64,000 nucleotides of DNA from Candidatus Uhrbacteria bacterium (GTDB taxonomy: Bacteria > Patescibacteriota > Patescibacteriia > 2-12-FULL-60-25): assembly GCA_021413945.1 (NCBI GenBank), contig JAIOPK010000017.1, positions 124,001 to 188,000 of the forward strand, written 5' to 3'. The notes beneath the pieces were generated by a model, which saw nothing but the letters and a program-made list of their open reading frames with translations, was not told where the DNA came from and searched no databases. How positions within the stretch are numbered: the stretch's first letter is position 1; each line of letters starts with the position of its first letter. The position numbers and the translations under genes were made by a program. Positions 1 through 8,383 of the stretch are shown here, one piece after another.

Positions 1-1257
1 TGGCAAGTCCCGATCGGGAAAGCGAGTATACGCGTCGAGCTGCCCGCTCCTCCAACTAAAACGATCTGCTTCACCGGCTCCTATGGTTCCACAGAATCGG
101 ACTGCGAAATCAAAACCCAAGGTTCGACCATCACCATCTCCGCAACCCGCGCACTTTTACCTAGCGAGGGCCTCACATTTGCCGTACGACTTCCGGCCTC
201 GTCGATGCGCGACGTGAGCATGTATGAGCGCGTGACGTTATTCATTCAGGATAATATTTGGGTATTCACCCCGCTCCTCGTCTTCATCGCGATGTTCTAC
301 TTCTGGTGGACCTATGGCCGCGATCCAAAAGGCCGAGGCACCGTCATCGCCGAGTATGAAGAGCCGGAAAACCTCCCGCCCGGTTTGCAGGTCTCGCTGA
401 TCGATCAACAAGTTCCTTCCAAGGCGATCACGGCAACGCTTCTCGATCTCGCACGTCGCGGATACGCAAAACTCCGATTCGAAGGCGATCCAAATGAAGG
501 CGGCTGGTTCAAAGCCAAGCCCAAAACATTTTACGAAAAAGGGAAAGATGGGGACGCTTCGTTGCTTCCTTACGAAAAGACACTGCTCGATGGCGTCTTT
601 GCCTCCGGCGATTCCGTCGATCTCTCCGAACGTCACGAATCATTCTGGAAAGAGCTCCAAAAGTCACGCAAACAAATCTTCGATGAGCTCAAAACAAAAG
701 GATATTTCGGCACCGATCCATCCGTCGTCCGGTTCCTCTGGTCGGCCGCCGCATTCGCTTGCGTCTTCCTCGGCTTCTTCTTTATTCCGTTATTTGGCGA
801 GCTGTTCATCGTCTCCGGTATTCTCTCCGGCATCATTATCACGCTGTTTGGTTGGCATATGCCGCGCGTAACCAAGGAAGGCGCCGTCATGGCTGAGCGT
901 GTCGAGGGATTCAAAAAATTCTTGTCGGTCACGGAAAAAGATCGCTTGGCATTCACGGACGCGCCCGCCAAGAAGCCGGAAGAATTTGCCCGCTTCTTGC
1001 CCGCGGCCGTCGCATTCGGCGTTGAAGAAAAATGGGCGGGACAATTCGCGAATCTCCAGCTACCGAAACCGTCCTATGTCGACGGACCGGTAAATGCCTG
1101 GTCAGCTGTCAATTATGCCCATGCCATGGACTCGTTCCACAGCTCGTCCGCCTCGTCGATGTACGCGGCTCCTTCATCGGCAGGCTCCGGCGGCTCCGGT
1201 TTCTCGGGTGGAGGTTCGGGCGGCGGAGGTGGGGGCGGAGGGGGAGGGAGTTGGTAA
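1..1257 (+). CDS. DUF2207-family membrane protein, 5' partial
   Basis: The reading frame is open from base 1, so the gene starts before the window; the ATG at 205 is only internal. The first 68 codons look like the extracytoplasmic beta-rich DUF2207 domain, with the typical pair of cysteines around a GSYGS stretch. A membrane segment follows (about codons 80-97, ending FYFWWTYGRDPKG), then a cytoplasmic region, two more hydrophobic segments near base 730-850, and a C-terminal tail almost wholly Gly/Ser ending in GGGSW, a hallmark of this family. The function of DUF2207 proteins is unknown. A terminator follows directly. Confidence 0.8.
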   Translation, partial: WQVPIGKASIRVELPAPPTKTICFTGSYGSTESDCEIKTQGSTITISATRALLPSEGLTFAVRLPASSMRDVSMYERVTLFIQDNIWVFTPLLVFIAMFYFWWTYGRDPKGRGTVIAEYEEPENLPPGLQVSLIDQQVPSKAITATLLDLARRGYAKLRFEGDPNEGGWFKAKPKTFYEKGKDGDASLLPYEKTLLDGVFASGDSVDLSERHESFWKELQKSRKQIFDELKTKGYFGTDPSVVRFLWSAAAFACVFLGFFFIPLFGELFIVSGILSGIIITLFGWHMPRVTKEGAVMAERVEGFKKFLSVTEKDRLAFTDAPAKKPEEFARFLPAAVAFGVEEKWAGQFANLQLPKPSYVDGPVNAWSAVNYAHAMDSFHSSSASSMYAAPSSAGSGGSGFSGGGSGGGGGGGGGGSW

Positions 1258-1269
1258 TAAAAACGACAA

Positions 1270-1300
1270 GGCCCCGATCCTGTGTGGATCGGGGCCTTTT
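1270..1300 (+). terminator. intrinsic terminator after the DUF2207 gene
   Basis: Perfect 11-bp stem GGCCCCGATCC / GGATCGGGGCC with a TGTGT loop and a TTTT tract. It lies between the converging ends of the DUF2207 gene and the minus-strand gene at 1303. Confidence 0.85.
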
Positions 1301-1302
1301 GG

Positions 1303-1623
1303 TCAGACAGGTTTCTTGCTCTGTTCGAGGAGTGCCTCGAACTCGGCTTCTCGCTGTGCTTCGAGCTCTTCTTCGGAAAGGACGACGGGTGCGGGCGGTG
1401 TCGAGACGCGCAGCATGCGATGGAACACGTCGTCGAGACTTTCATCGAGGAGCGCGTCCTCGACCTCGGGATCCCCGGGCGGGATCGATTGAGTAGTGAG
1501 GAGCGGACCATCCGGCGGAATTGTGTCCCGGTCGGAAGGATCGTCCTCGATCATCTCGACATCGCTGTCGTCGACAATCTTGGTGTCTTCCGATTCCGGA
1601 TCACGATTCCGCTTCGGATCCAT
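1303..1623 (-). CDS. hypothetical acidic protein, 106 aa
   Basis: Not recognised. The protein is strongly acidic and proline-rich with low-complexity stretches (EDDPSD, SEEELEAQREAEFEALLEQ), a possible helical acidic tail, and no signal peptide or membrane segment. It starts 3 bases after the stop of the minus-strand gene at 1627-2691 and has a GAGGGTG Shine-Dalgarno-like sequence overlapping that gene's end, so the two are almost certainly co-transcribed and perhaps translationally coupled. Confidence 0.6.
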   Translation of the reverse strand: MDPKRNRDPESEDTKIVDDSDVEMIEDDPSDRDTIPPDGPLLTTQSIPPGDPEVEDALLDESLDDVFHRMLRVSTPPAPVVLSEEELEAQREAEFEALLEQSKKPV

Positions 1624-1626
1624 GCG

Positions 1627-2691
1627 TCACCCTCTTTTGAGCGGAGGCGGACCCTTCAACTTCTTCTTGTCGTTCGGCGGAGGACCGACGCGCGTCTTCT
1701 CGTCGTCGTCCTCGGCCGGTGCCGGGGGCGGGTTCGAGCCGAGCAGCTGGTCGACATCGCTGTCGTCGGCGTCGAGCGTGAGCCCATCGCCGCCCGTCAT
1801 CTCGATCTCCGGCTCCTCCAGGTCGTTCTTGGCCTTGGGAGGATCCGTCGCGGGCGTCGCGTCCTCGGTCGGCGGCGGAGGAGCCACCGAGTCGAGCACT
1901 TCCGGGGGAAGTACCGACGCGTCGGGCTTGGGAACTTCCCAGGCCGCCTTCGGCGGATCGATCCAGCCGAACTTGAGTGCGACCGCCTCGATCGCCGGCT
2001 CGAGCTTGTCGAACGGCACATAGCCGACGAGCTCGCTGGTCGGCACGGCGTCGAAGATGAGGTCCGGGGTGAACTTCAGACCCGTCTTGTGCGCGTCGAG
2101 GCCGGCCTTGAAGATGCGCCCGCGCGCTTCCTCGGGGATGTGATCGCTCACGAACGTGAGCTCGCCGATCGCATCGATCACGAACTGGTGAACCTTGACG
2201 CCGTTGCCGGCCTCGCGATCCGCCTGCACGTCGGCCGGGTTGTCGCTGCCCAGCCGTTCCGCGATCATGTCGTCGATCGCGTGGGCCATGAGCTGACGGC
2301 TCTTGTCGTCCTTCGTCGCGAACGGCTTGGCGTCCTTGGTGAGCGCGTACAGGACCTTGCGGTCGTGCACGCGCACGAGCTCGTCGGGCGAGACCACGCG
2401 GTAGAGATCGTCGAGCTTCACGTCGCCGAGCTTCACGCCCTTGGTGAGGATGACCGCGCTTGCGGCGAGATCGAACTCCTCGGCGTAGCCGCTTCCGAGC
2501 TTGGTGAGGCTGAAGATGGCGCGCCGTCGCTCCATCTCCTTCTCGTAGCGCGTGAACAGCGCGAGCGGTGGGAAGATCTCGTAGAGCTTCTCCACCGTGA
2601 TGTAGCCGAGCGCGAGCAGGAACGAGAGGTACTTGGACAGGAACCGCTCCTCGTTCTTGGGGAGCTGAGAATCGTTGGCTGCAGTCGTCAT
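1627..2691 (-). CDS. hypothetical protein, 354 aa, helical with acidic proline-rich tail
   Basis: Not recognised. Residues 1-250 look like a mostly helical soluble domain; the last 100 residues are low-complexity Pro/Asp/Glu with a basic end (KKKLKGPPPLKRG). An upstream in-frame ATG at 2793 exists, but the ATG at 2691 is preferred because GGAAAGGAAGG lies 8 bases before it and a clear promoter (TTGACA, 17 bases, TAAATC) lies at 2729-2757, downstream of the longer start. Acidic tails in this gene and its partner at 1303 suggest a joint role, but that is inference. Confidence 0.65.
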   Translation of the reverse strand: MTTAANDSQLPKNEERFLSKYLSFLLALGYITVEKLYEIFPPLALFTRYEKEMERRRAIFSLTKLGSGYAEEFDLAASAVILTKGVKLGDVKLDDLYRVVSPDELVRVHDRKVLYALTKDAKPFATKDDKSRQLMAHAIDDMIAERLGSDNPADVQADREAGNGVKVHQFVIDAIGELTFVSDHIPEEARGRIFKAGLDAHKTGLKFTPDLIFDAVPTSELVGYVPFDKLEPAIEAVALKFGWIDPPKAAWEVPKPDASVLPPEVLDSVAPPPPTEDATPATDPPKAKNDLEEPEIEMTGGDGLTLDADDSDVDQLLGSNPPPAPAEDDDEKTRVGPPPNDKKKLKGPPPLKRG

Positions 2692-2728
2692 GTTGTCTGC
2701 CTTCCTTTCCGGGTCAAAGTGCCACCTT

Positions 2729-2757
2729 GATTTAGCAAAAAACCATGATTTTGTCAA
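2729..2757 (-). promoter_or_regulatory. promoter of the 2691/1623 operon
   Basis: On the minus strand: TTGACA at 2757-2752, 17-base spacer, TAAATC at 2734-2729 (or GCTAAAT one base earlier). It is divergent from the RNase P RNA promoter about 25 bases away. Confidence 0.65.
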
Positions 2758-2780
2758 CGGTATATGAAGTGCCGCTACCC

Positions 2781-2809
2781 TTGCCAAAACCACATTTTTC
2801 TGTTATCTT
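2781..2809 (+). promoter_or_regulatory. promoter of the RNase P RNA gene
   Basis: TTGCCA at 2781-2786, exactly 17 bases, TATCTT at 2804-2809. The predicted start point, about 2816, coincides with the 5' end required by the closing helix of the RNA. Confidence 0.7.
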
Positions 2810-2815
2810 ACGGCC

Positions 2816-3251
2816 GTTGGGCAAGACAGATGATCGCCTTTGTTCGCAAGAACGGGGGAGGAAAGTCCGAGCTCCGAATCCGTCGTAAGGCGGAGGAAAG
2901 CGAAAGCGGCTAACGGCCGCCGGGATATAAAGAAAATGGAAGGAACACGTGTCTCTCCATTTACGGAAACCCAGGGAAAGTGCCACAGAGACTATACTAA
3001 TCCGCCGCAAGGCGGATAAAGCGTGAAAAGTGCGGACAGGTGGTGTAGCGCAAGCTACTCTGCGAGTCCGCTCGGCTGCCGGTAACGGCAGTTCGCGGCA
3101 AACCCTTTCCGGAGCAAGAGCAAGAGATGCGGCGCAAGTCGTATCAATGGTCGCTCGCTAGAGGCTGTCAGTAATGGCAGTCCCAGAGAGATGGTCATCC
3201 TGTTTGCCGCAAGGCAAGCACGACAAAACTCGGCTTACCGTCTCGCCCAAC
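2816..3251 (+). ncRNA. rnpB: RNase P RNA (M1 RNA), catalytic RNA for tRNA 5' processing
   Basis: Bacterial RNase P RNA is recognised by the near-invariant GAGGAAAGTCCGAGCTCC block starting near 2857, the later ACAGAGA-type and GGTAACGGCAG segments, and the 3' CTCGGCTTACCG block near 3230. The ends GTTGGGC (2816) and GCCCAAC (about 3245-3251) pair as the closing helix. About 436 nt is somewhat longer than the roughly 380-nt E. coli RNA, and the segments CCGCCGCAAGGCGG and TTTGCCGCAAGGCAAG look like extended hairpins. Exact ends are inferred from pairing and the promoter. Confidence 0.92.
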
Positions 3252-3259
3252 ACGTAGTA

Positions 3260-3283
3260 CCCCACCGTCATCGGTGGGGTTTT
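3260..3283 (+). terminator. intrinsic terminator of rnpB
   Basis: Stem CCCCACCG / CGGTGGGG with TCAT loop followed by TTTT, 8 bases after the RNA's closing helix. Confidence 0.85.
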
Positions 3284-3324
3284 ACGTACCCGCTACTTTA
3301 ACGCTAGACTTGTGCCAAATCTCT

Positions 3325-4701
3325 ATGCGCAAATGGATCCCCGTTTTGGTACTGTTCGTGGTCGTTTTGGGCGGAATTTGGTTCTGGTCTCTGGGATCAT
3401 TGCCGGAGGAGGACGTCGCCGTTGCTCGCATCTCGGAAAAAACCGGAACGCTCCATCGTGAGCGCGGAAGCGCGGCTCTCGTCGAAATCAATATCGGCGA
3501 CACACTCGCGCAAGGCGATCGCGTTAGCACGAGCGACGACGGAACGGCCACGCTCGACTGGTTCGGAGAAGGGGAGAGCCGCATCTCGACCTCGACGGAA
3601 ATCGTGATCGAGAAACTCGGTCAAACGGAAGACGGAAATCTTTTATTAAATGTTCGGTTGGAAGCCGGCCGCATCTGGTCCCGCATGCAATCGTTGCTCG
3701 ATATTGATGCAGACGTCGTTGTCCATACCAATGATGTGATTGCCACCGTGCGTGGAACCGCATTTGATCTTGAGAAACATGCGAACGAACCGACGACGCT
3801 TTGGGTGAGCGACTCCGTCGTAGAAGCCACGGGCTCGACCGTTGCCTCCACATCGGAAGGCCTTCTCGTCGTGGAAGGTTCGATGGCTAAATTTGGAGGC
3901 GCGATGCGTACGACCTCGACCATGCCGATTAGCGCTTCCGGAACGCAAAGCGAATGGTTCGTGAAAAATCGCGACGCCGATAAGAAATTTAATCAGCGCG
4001 TAGGCGAGAAATTGCGCGTTTCCCTCGGCCTCGGCAAAACCCCCGCTCCCGGTTTGCTGCGCGGACTCTCGGAGGCTTCGCAGCGTTTGCGCGGTCCGGA
4101 AGCCGGCGCTCGTCTGATCTTGCGTCGTCTGGCGATGATACGTAACGAAGCCGAGAACGGTGCAGAAGGCAAAGCCGCCGAGGATTTTACGAGTCTCGAA
4201 CGAGAGGTTCGTAAACAGCTCGACTCCGGCAAGCCCGCCGCCTTGATGTCTCTGCGTAAAGCGTTAGTCGGCAGCCGACGCCTCTTCCAAGACGTCCTTC
4301 CCGAGACGCCCGCCTATCGATACAAGCAGGCCTTGGAAGAAATCCGCGAGCGCGCCGCTCGTTCCGCGGCCGAACGCATCTTCCTCCAGCTTCTCGCAAT
4401 CGGCGACCGGCTTGAAGAGGGCTTCATGGCGCTTGAGAACGGAAATATGGATCTCGCCGCTCGCATGAGCGGGATTGTCGAGCAGTCGCTTGCGAATCTC
4501 GCACGTGAAATGAAAGAAATGCCGGCAGGGGAGAAAGGAGCCAATGTCGTGAAAGCAAAACTCCGAGCCCTTTCCGCCCGCGCCGCCGTCTTGCGCTCGC
4601 GTTCGACCGTTGTCCCTGTCACCTTGCCAGTCGAGCCGACTTCCACCAACATGATGATCGACACCAAGGTGCAATTCTTGATCAACGGAAAACCACTATA
4701 A
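3325..4701 (+). CDS. FecR-domain membrane-anchored protein
   Basis: 458 aa from the ATG at 3325; an upstream ATG at 3274 lies inside the rnpB terminator and is unlikely. An N-terminal transmembrane helix (about residues 4-25) is followed by an extracytoplasmic FecR-like domain (about 40-170: GDTLAQGDRVST, then DVIATVRGTAFDLE, the typical FecR ending where a response element becomes a constraint on envelope signalling). The rest (170-458) is a long Arg/Glu/Ala-rich helical region. It ends one base before the CHASE2 adenylate cyclase gene, so the pair form an operon. FecR next to CHASE2 cyclases suggests that FecR presents an envelope cue to the cyclase; that role is inferred. No Shine-Dalgarno sequence is visible; a TAGACT -10 box ends 14 bases before the ATG. 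Confidence 0.75.
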   Translation: MRKWIPVLVLFVVVLGGIWFWSLGSLPEEDVAVARISEKTGTLHRERGSAALVEINIGDTLAQGDRVSTSDDGTATLDWFGEGESRISTSTEIVIEKLGQTEDGNLLLNVRLEAGRIWSRMQSLLDIDADVVVHTNDVIATVRGTAFDLEKHANEPTTLWVSDSVVEATGSTVASTSEGLLVVEGSMAKFGGAMRTTSTMPISASGTQSEWFVKNRDADKKFNQRVGEKLRVSLGLGKTPAPGLLRGLSEASQRLRGPEAGARLILRRLAMIRNEAENGAEGKAAEDFTSLEREVRKQLDSGKPAALMSLRKALVGSRRLFQDVLPETPAYRYKQALEEIRERAARSAAERIFLQLLAIGDRLEEGFMALENGNMDLAARMSGIVEQSLANLAREMKEMPAGEKGANVVKAKLRALSARAAVLRSRSTVVPVTLPVEPTSTNMMIDTKVQFLINGKPL

Positions 4702-4702
4702 T

Positions 4703-6688
4703 ATGAAACGTTTTCGCATCGGATTATCGGTCATGGTCGGTGCCGGCATCGGCTTGTTAGGGATGCTCGCCCTCTTGGCCGGTTTGTTTGACACCGCCGG
4801 CTCACGCATCACCGACCGCTTCTTCCTCCCTCGCACCGCCGACTCGTCTGCAATTATCGTCGCGATCGACGACGCCTCGCTCGGCCGCATCGGCCGCTGG
4901 CCATGGCCGCGCACGGTTCACGCCCAGCTCATCGACCGTTTGCGTGAAGCCGGCGCAAAAGTCGTCGCACTCGACGTGAACTTTCCCGAGCCTTCGGAAC
5001 CGACAGCCGACACCGCGCTCGCAGCCTCTCTTAAAGCCGCCGGCAACGTCGTCCTTCCTGTCGAGCTCGATTTCGTCGTCCGCGGAAACGATCTCGTCTT
5101 TGATTCCAAAAACACGGTACAACCCATCGCCATCATTCAGGCCGATGGCAAAGCCGCCGGCTTCAGCAATATCCCGCTCGACAGCGACGGCGTCGCCCGC
5201 CGCCTTCCCATCCGCTCCCAAGGTCTCGACGGCTCGGAAGTTTTGCCGTTTGCGTATGAAGCCTCTCGCCTCGCAGGTCGCGCTCCCTCGGTCGCTTCCA
5301 TTCCGCTCGACCGCAGCGGTCGCATGCTCATCAACTTCCCGGGCTCTCCGCGCAAAGCGTTCCCCATCGTCTCTGCCGCCGATGTCATTCAAAATCGTGT
5401 CGATGTCTCTCGTCTCAAAGACAAGGTCGTATTCGTCGGCGCCACCGCCCGCGACCTGCACGACCAGCAAAACGTCGCGACCTCCTTTGGCGATCCGATG
5501 AGCGGCGTAGAAATTCATGCCTCAGTGTACGACACGCTCGTTCAAGGCAAATGGCTGGTTCCAGTGTCGCTTTGGATTCAGGGACTGCTTCTGCTCCTCG
5601 TCGGACTCCTGCTTGGCCTCCTCGTCCCACGTGTCAAAGCCCGCACCAGCGCCGCCGTTGCTTTCATTATCTGGTTCGGCTGGATTATCACGGCCTTTGT
5701 CTTATTCGACCGCGGCTACGTCCTCGACATCGTTTGGATATCCCTCGTCGTCTTATTCGGCTACATGGGCCTGCTCCTCGAGCGCTGGTTGGAAAGCGAT
5801 GCCCAACGCAAACAAATCCGCGCAGCCTTTACCCGCTACGTTTCCCCCTCGGTCGTCGAACAGCTCGTCCGCGAGCCGGAGCGTCTCAAGCTCGGCGGTG
5901 ATCGCCGCCGCATGTCCGTGCTCTTCTCCGACTTGCGCGGCTTCACGACCTTGTCGGAAGGACTAACGCCGGAAAAGCTCGTCGATGTACTGAATACCTA
6001 CTTGAATGAGATGACCAACATCGTCTTTGAAGAGGGTGGAGTACTCGATAAATATATTGGAGATGCGGTCATGGCCTTCTGGAATGCTCCTCTCGACCAA
6101 GCCGACCACGCCGCACGTTCCGTCCGTACCGCTGTTCGCATGCGAGACAAGCTTGAACAAATGAATCGTGAAGGCGCGTTTCCGAAAGGCATTGAGCTCA
6201 AAGTAGGCGTCGGCGTAAACACGGGTGACATGGTCGTCGGAAACATCGGCGCCGATGTCCGCTACGACTACACCGTCATCGGCGACAGCGTGAACCTCGC
6301 TTCTCGAACAGAAAGCTTGTGTAAGGAGTACGGCGTGCAGATCATCATCACGAAGAACACGCTCGACATGATCGATGAAACGTTCATCACGCGCGAGCTC
6401 GACTCCGTAGCCGTCAAAGGCAAAAAAGAACCGGTACGCATTTTTCAGGTGCTCGGTATGAGCGGGGAAGTGGAAGACGGCCACATCAAGTTTGCTAAGC
6501 AGTACGAGACGGCGCTCAATCACTACTACGCGCGCCGCTTTGCGGATGCCGCCACGGAATGCGAGAGCCTGCTCCAGATCAAGTCCGATGATCTTACGAC
6601 CCAGCACCTGCTCGAGCGTTGTCATATCTATCAAGAAACGCCTCCGCCCGAGGATTGGAACGGCGCATGGGTGATGACAAAGAAGTAA
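4703..6688 (+). CDS. CHASE2-domain class III adenylate cyclase
   Basis: 661 aa. A first membrane helix (about 7-28) leads into an extracytoplasmic CHASE2 sensor domain (about 40-280), then three hydrophobic segments (about 290-355), then a cytoplasmic class III cyclase domain (about 400-580). The cyclase shows both metal-binding aspartates (FSDLRGF and YIGDAVMAFW), the adenine-selecting lysine in VLDKYIGD and aspartate in YDYTVIGD, and the transition-state Asn/Arg in SVNLASRTES, so it should make cAMP from ATP. A short helical tail resembling a TPR pair follows. It is cotranscribed with the FecR-like gene. No cAMP-binding effector is evident in the window. Confidence 0.9.
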   Translation: MKRFRIGLSVMVGAGIGLLGMLALLAGLFDTAGSRITDRFFLPRTADSSAIIVAIDDASLGRIGRWPWPRTVHAQLIDRLREAGAKVVALDVNFPEPSEPTADTALAASLKAAGNVVLPVELDFVVRGNDLVFDSKNTVQPIAIIQADGKAAGFSNIPLDSDGVARRLPIRSQGLDGSEVLPFAYEASRLAGRAPSVASIPLDRSGRMLINFPGSPRKAFPIVSAADVIQNRVDVSRLKDKVVFVGATARDLHDQQNVATSFGDPMSGVEIHASVYDTLVQGKWLVPVSLWIQGLLLLLVGLLLGLLVPRVKARTSAAVAFIIWFGWIITAFVLFDRGYVLDIVWISLVVLFGYMGLLLERWLESDAQRKQIRAAFTRYVSPSVVEQLVREPERLKLGGDRRRMSVLFSDLRGFTTLSEGLTPEKLVDVLNTYLNEMTNIVFEEGGVLDKYIGDAVMAFWNAPLDQADHAARSVRTAVRMRDKLEQMNREGAFPKGIELKVGVGVNTGDMVVGNIGADVRYDYTVIGDSVNLASRTESLCKEYGVQIIITKNTLDMIDETFITRELDSVAVKGKKEPVRIFQVLGMSGEVEDGHIKFAKQYETALNHYYARRFADAATECESLLQIKSDDLTTQHLLERCHIYQETPPPEDWNGAWVMTKK

Positions 6689-6694
6689 TAAAAA

Positions 6695-6722
6695 ATACCC
6701 CGATACGTCGGGGTATTTTTTT
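6695..6722. terminator. bidirectional terminator between cyclase gene and trpS
   Basis: Stem ATACCCCGA / TCGGGGTAT with TACG loop, A-tract before and T-tract after, serving the converging cyclase and trpS genes. Confidence 0.85.
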
Positions 6723-6726
6723 GTCG

Positions 6727-7719
6727 TTATCGGCCAAGTCCGACGCGGCTGCGTACCAGTTTCATTTTTTCCGCGGCCAATAGTTGTGCCCGCTCGCGTC
6801 CATTATCGAGAATGCGCAGCAGCTCATGCGGATCGCTTCGAAACTCCTGCATGCGTTTGGTAATCGGCTCGAGGTGCGCGACCACGGCCTCCGCCAAGGC
6901 TTTCTTGAAGTCGCCATAGCCCTTGCCATCAAACTCGGTCTCGATCTGTTTCATTGTTAAGCCCGTAACTTGATGATAAATCGTCATCAAATTGGCCACC
7001 GCCGGTTTCTTGTCGGCATCATACGTCACGCCGCCCGCGGTATCGGTAACGGCGCGCATAATTTTCTTGCGGATGATGTCGGCGGTGTCGGAAAGCAGGA
7101 TTTTGGACGTGTCCGACGGATCGCTCTTACTCATCTTTTTGGACGGATCCTGCAGGCTCATGATACGTGCGCCGTGTTTCTGGATAAGCGCCTGCGGAAT
7201 CTGGAATGTTTCGCCAAAACGCTCGTTAAAACGGCGGGCAAGGACGCGCGCCAGCTCAAGATGTTGCATTTGATCCTCGCCGACCGGAACGGCGCTCGTG
7301 TCATACAACAAAATGTCGGCCGCCATGAGCGCGGGATACGTAAACAGTCCCGCACCGGCACGCCCCATACCTCCCTTGGCCGACTTGTCCTTGAATTGTG
7401 TCATCCGTTCCAGCTCGCCCATCTTGGTAAGCGTTCCCATGATCCAGCCAAGCTCGGCATGTTCCGGCACTTCGCTTTGCACAAAGATCGTCGAGCGTTT
7501 CGGGTCGATACCGGAAGCCAAATAGGCCGCCGCAACATCGAGGATATTCTGTCTGAGTTCTCTCGGCTCCTGTGGAACCGTGATCGCATGTAAATCGACG
7601 ATACAGAATAAACAGCGATGATCATGCTGTATCGGCACCCACTGCTTCAGCGCGCCGATATAGTTGCCAAGATGCAGCTGATTCGTCGGCTGTACCCCGG
7701 AGAATACCAAGTCGTTCAT
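6727..7719 (-). CDS. trpS: tryptophanyl-tRNA synthetase
   Basis: 330 aa, the usual length for bacterial TrpRS. The class I signature HLGNY (the HIGH motif) is at residues 16-20 and KMSKSDPSD is near residue 195. It charges tRNA-Trp in the cytoplasm. The start ATG at 7719 has no Shine-Dalgarno sequence; a promoter TTGCCT-17-TACCCT ends only 6 bases upstream of it, so the mRNA is probably leaderless. It stands alone between the cyclase terminator and a divergent coiled-coil gene. Confidence 0.95.
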   Translation of the reverse strand: MNDLVFSGVQPTNQLHLGNYIGALKQWVPIQHDHRCLFCIVDLHAITVPQEPRELRQNILDVAAAYLASGIDPKRSTIFVQSEVPEHAELGWIMGTLTKMGELERMTQFKDKSAKGGMGRAGAGLFTYPALMAADILLYDTSAVPVGEDQMQHLELARVLARRFNERFGETFQIPQALIQKHGARIMSLQDPSKKMSKSDPSDTSKILLSDTADIIRKKIMRAVTDTAGGVTYDADKKPAVANLMTIYHQVTGLTMKQIETEFDGKGYGDFKKALAEAVVAHLEPITKRMQEFRSDPHELLRILDNGRERAQLLAAEKMKLVRSRVGLGR

Positions 7720-7820
7720 GACATAAGGGTATCCGATTGGCGGGACATAGGCAAAAAGAAGAAAAGCCCGTGGTTATCCCCTTGACAAGCAAGGCGGTTT
7801 CATACAACGGAGTGTATTAT

Positions 7821-8174
7821 ATGAAAATGAAAACCTCGCCGAACGATGTTTCCAATCAAGAGATCATGCAGGTGCTGAACAAGCTTACTGCTGCAGATAA
7901 TGATATTAAGCAGGAGCTGAACCGTCTTAATGAAAAGATGGATACAAAGTTTTCGAGCTTGGACCAGAAGATTGACGGTGTCCACATGGAAACGATGGAA
8001 GCGATACACGAACTATCAAGTCAGACAGATTCGCGTTTTATGCTGGTGGAGAACCGCCTAACCCGTGTGGAAGCACGCATGGTCACCAAAGACTATTTAG
8101 ATGATAAATTGGCAGACCAATACTCCAAAATTATTGAGCATACGGATAAGCGCATTGAAAATGCCTTAAGCTAG
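7821..8174 (+). CDS. predicted coiled-coil protein, 117 aa
   Basis: Not assigned to a named family. From residue 15 onward the protein is almost entirely heptad-patterned (LNKLTAADNDIKQELNRLNEKM, then LVENRLTRVEARM), ending DKLADQYSKIIEHTDKRIENAL, which suggests a soluble trimeric or tetrameric coiled coil. An in-frame ATG at 7737 exists, but ATG 7821 is chosen because GGAG lies 8 bases before it and because TTGACA at 7782 belongs to the promoter. Its upstream element TACAACGGAGT recurs before the gene at 35567. A strong terminator follows. Confidence 0.7.
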   Translation: MKMKTSPNDVSNQEIMQVLNKLTAADNDIKQELNRLNEKMDTKFSSLDQKIDGVHMETMEAIHELSSQTDSRFMLVENRLTRVEARMVTKDYLDDKLADQYSKIIEHTDKRIENALS

Positions 8175-8195
8175 CAAAAACCCCATGTTTCATAG

Positions 8196-8226
8196 AAATT
8201 AGCCCCACGTAACGGGGCTAATTTTA
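8196..8226 (+). terminator. intrinsic terminator of the coiled-coil gene
   Basis: Perfect 11-bp stem AAATTAGCCCC / GGGGCTAATTT with a 7-base loop and a short T-tract. Confidence 0.8.
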
Positions 8227-8239
8227 GATGTTTCTTTGA

Positions 8240-8268
8240 TTGACAAAAAGCCAATATTGTGCTATATT
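8240..8268 (+). promoter_or_regulatory. promoter of the gene at 8384
   Basis: Near-consensus sigma-70-type promoter: TTGACA, 17 bases ending TTGTGC, TATATT. It is almost the same sequence as the promoter at 16137-16165. The leader to the ATG is about 110 nt. Confidence 0.8.
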
Positions 8269-8383
8269 GTATTGTTGGTTGCTCCTTATATGTTAGCCTC
8301 ATTTCCGCAGTTAAATGGTAAGTCCTATGGCCCAGCAATTCTGCAGGGTTGAGGGATAAGCCAGAGAGAAAGAAGACTCAATC

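Noticed and set aside
1282..2730. A 482-codon open frame on the plus strand opposite the genes at 1303 and 1627
   Set aside because: It is extremely rich in Arg/Val/Leu/Asp with no recognisable domain, and its existence is explained by GC-rich codons of the minus-strand genes, which have promoters and ribosome binding sites.
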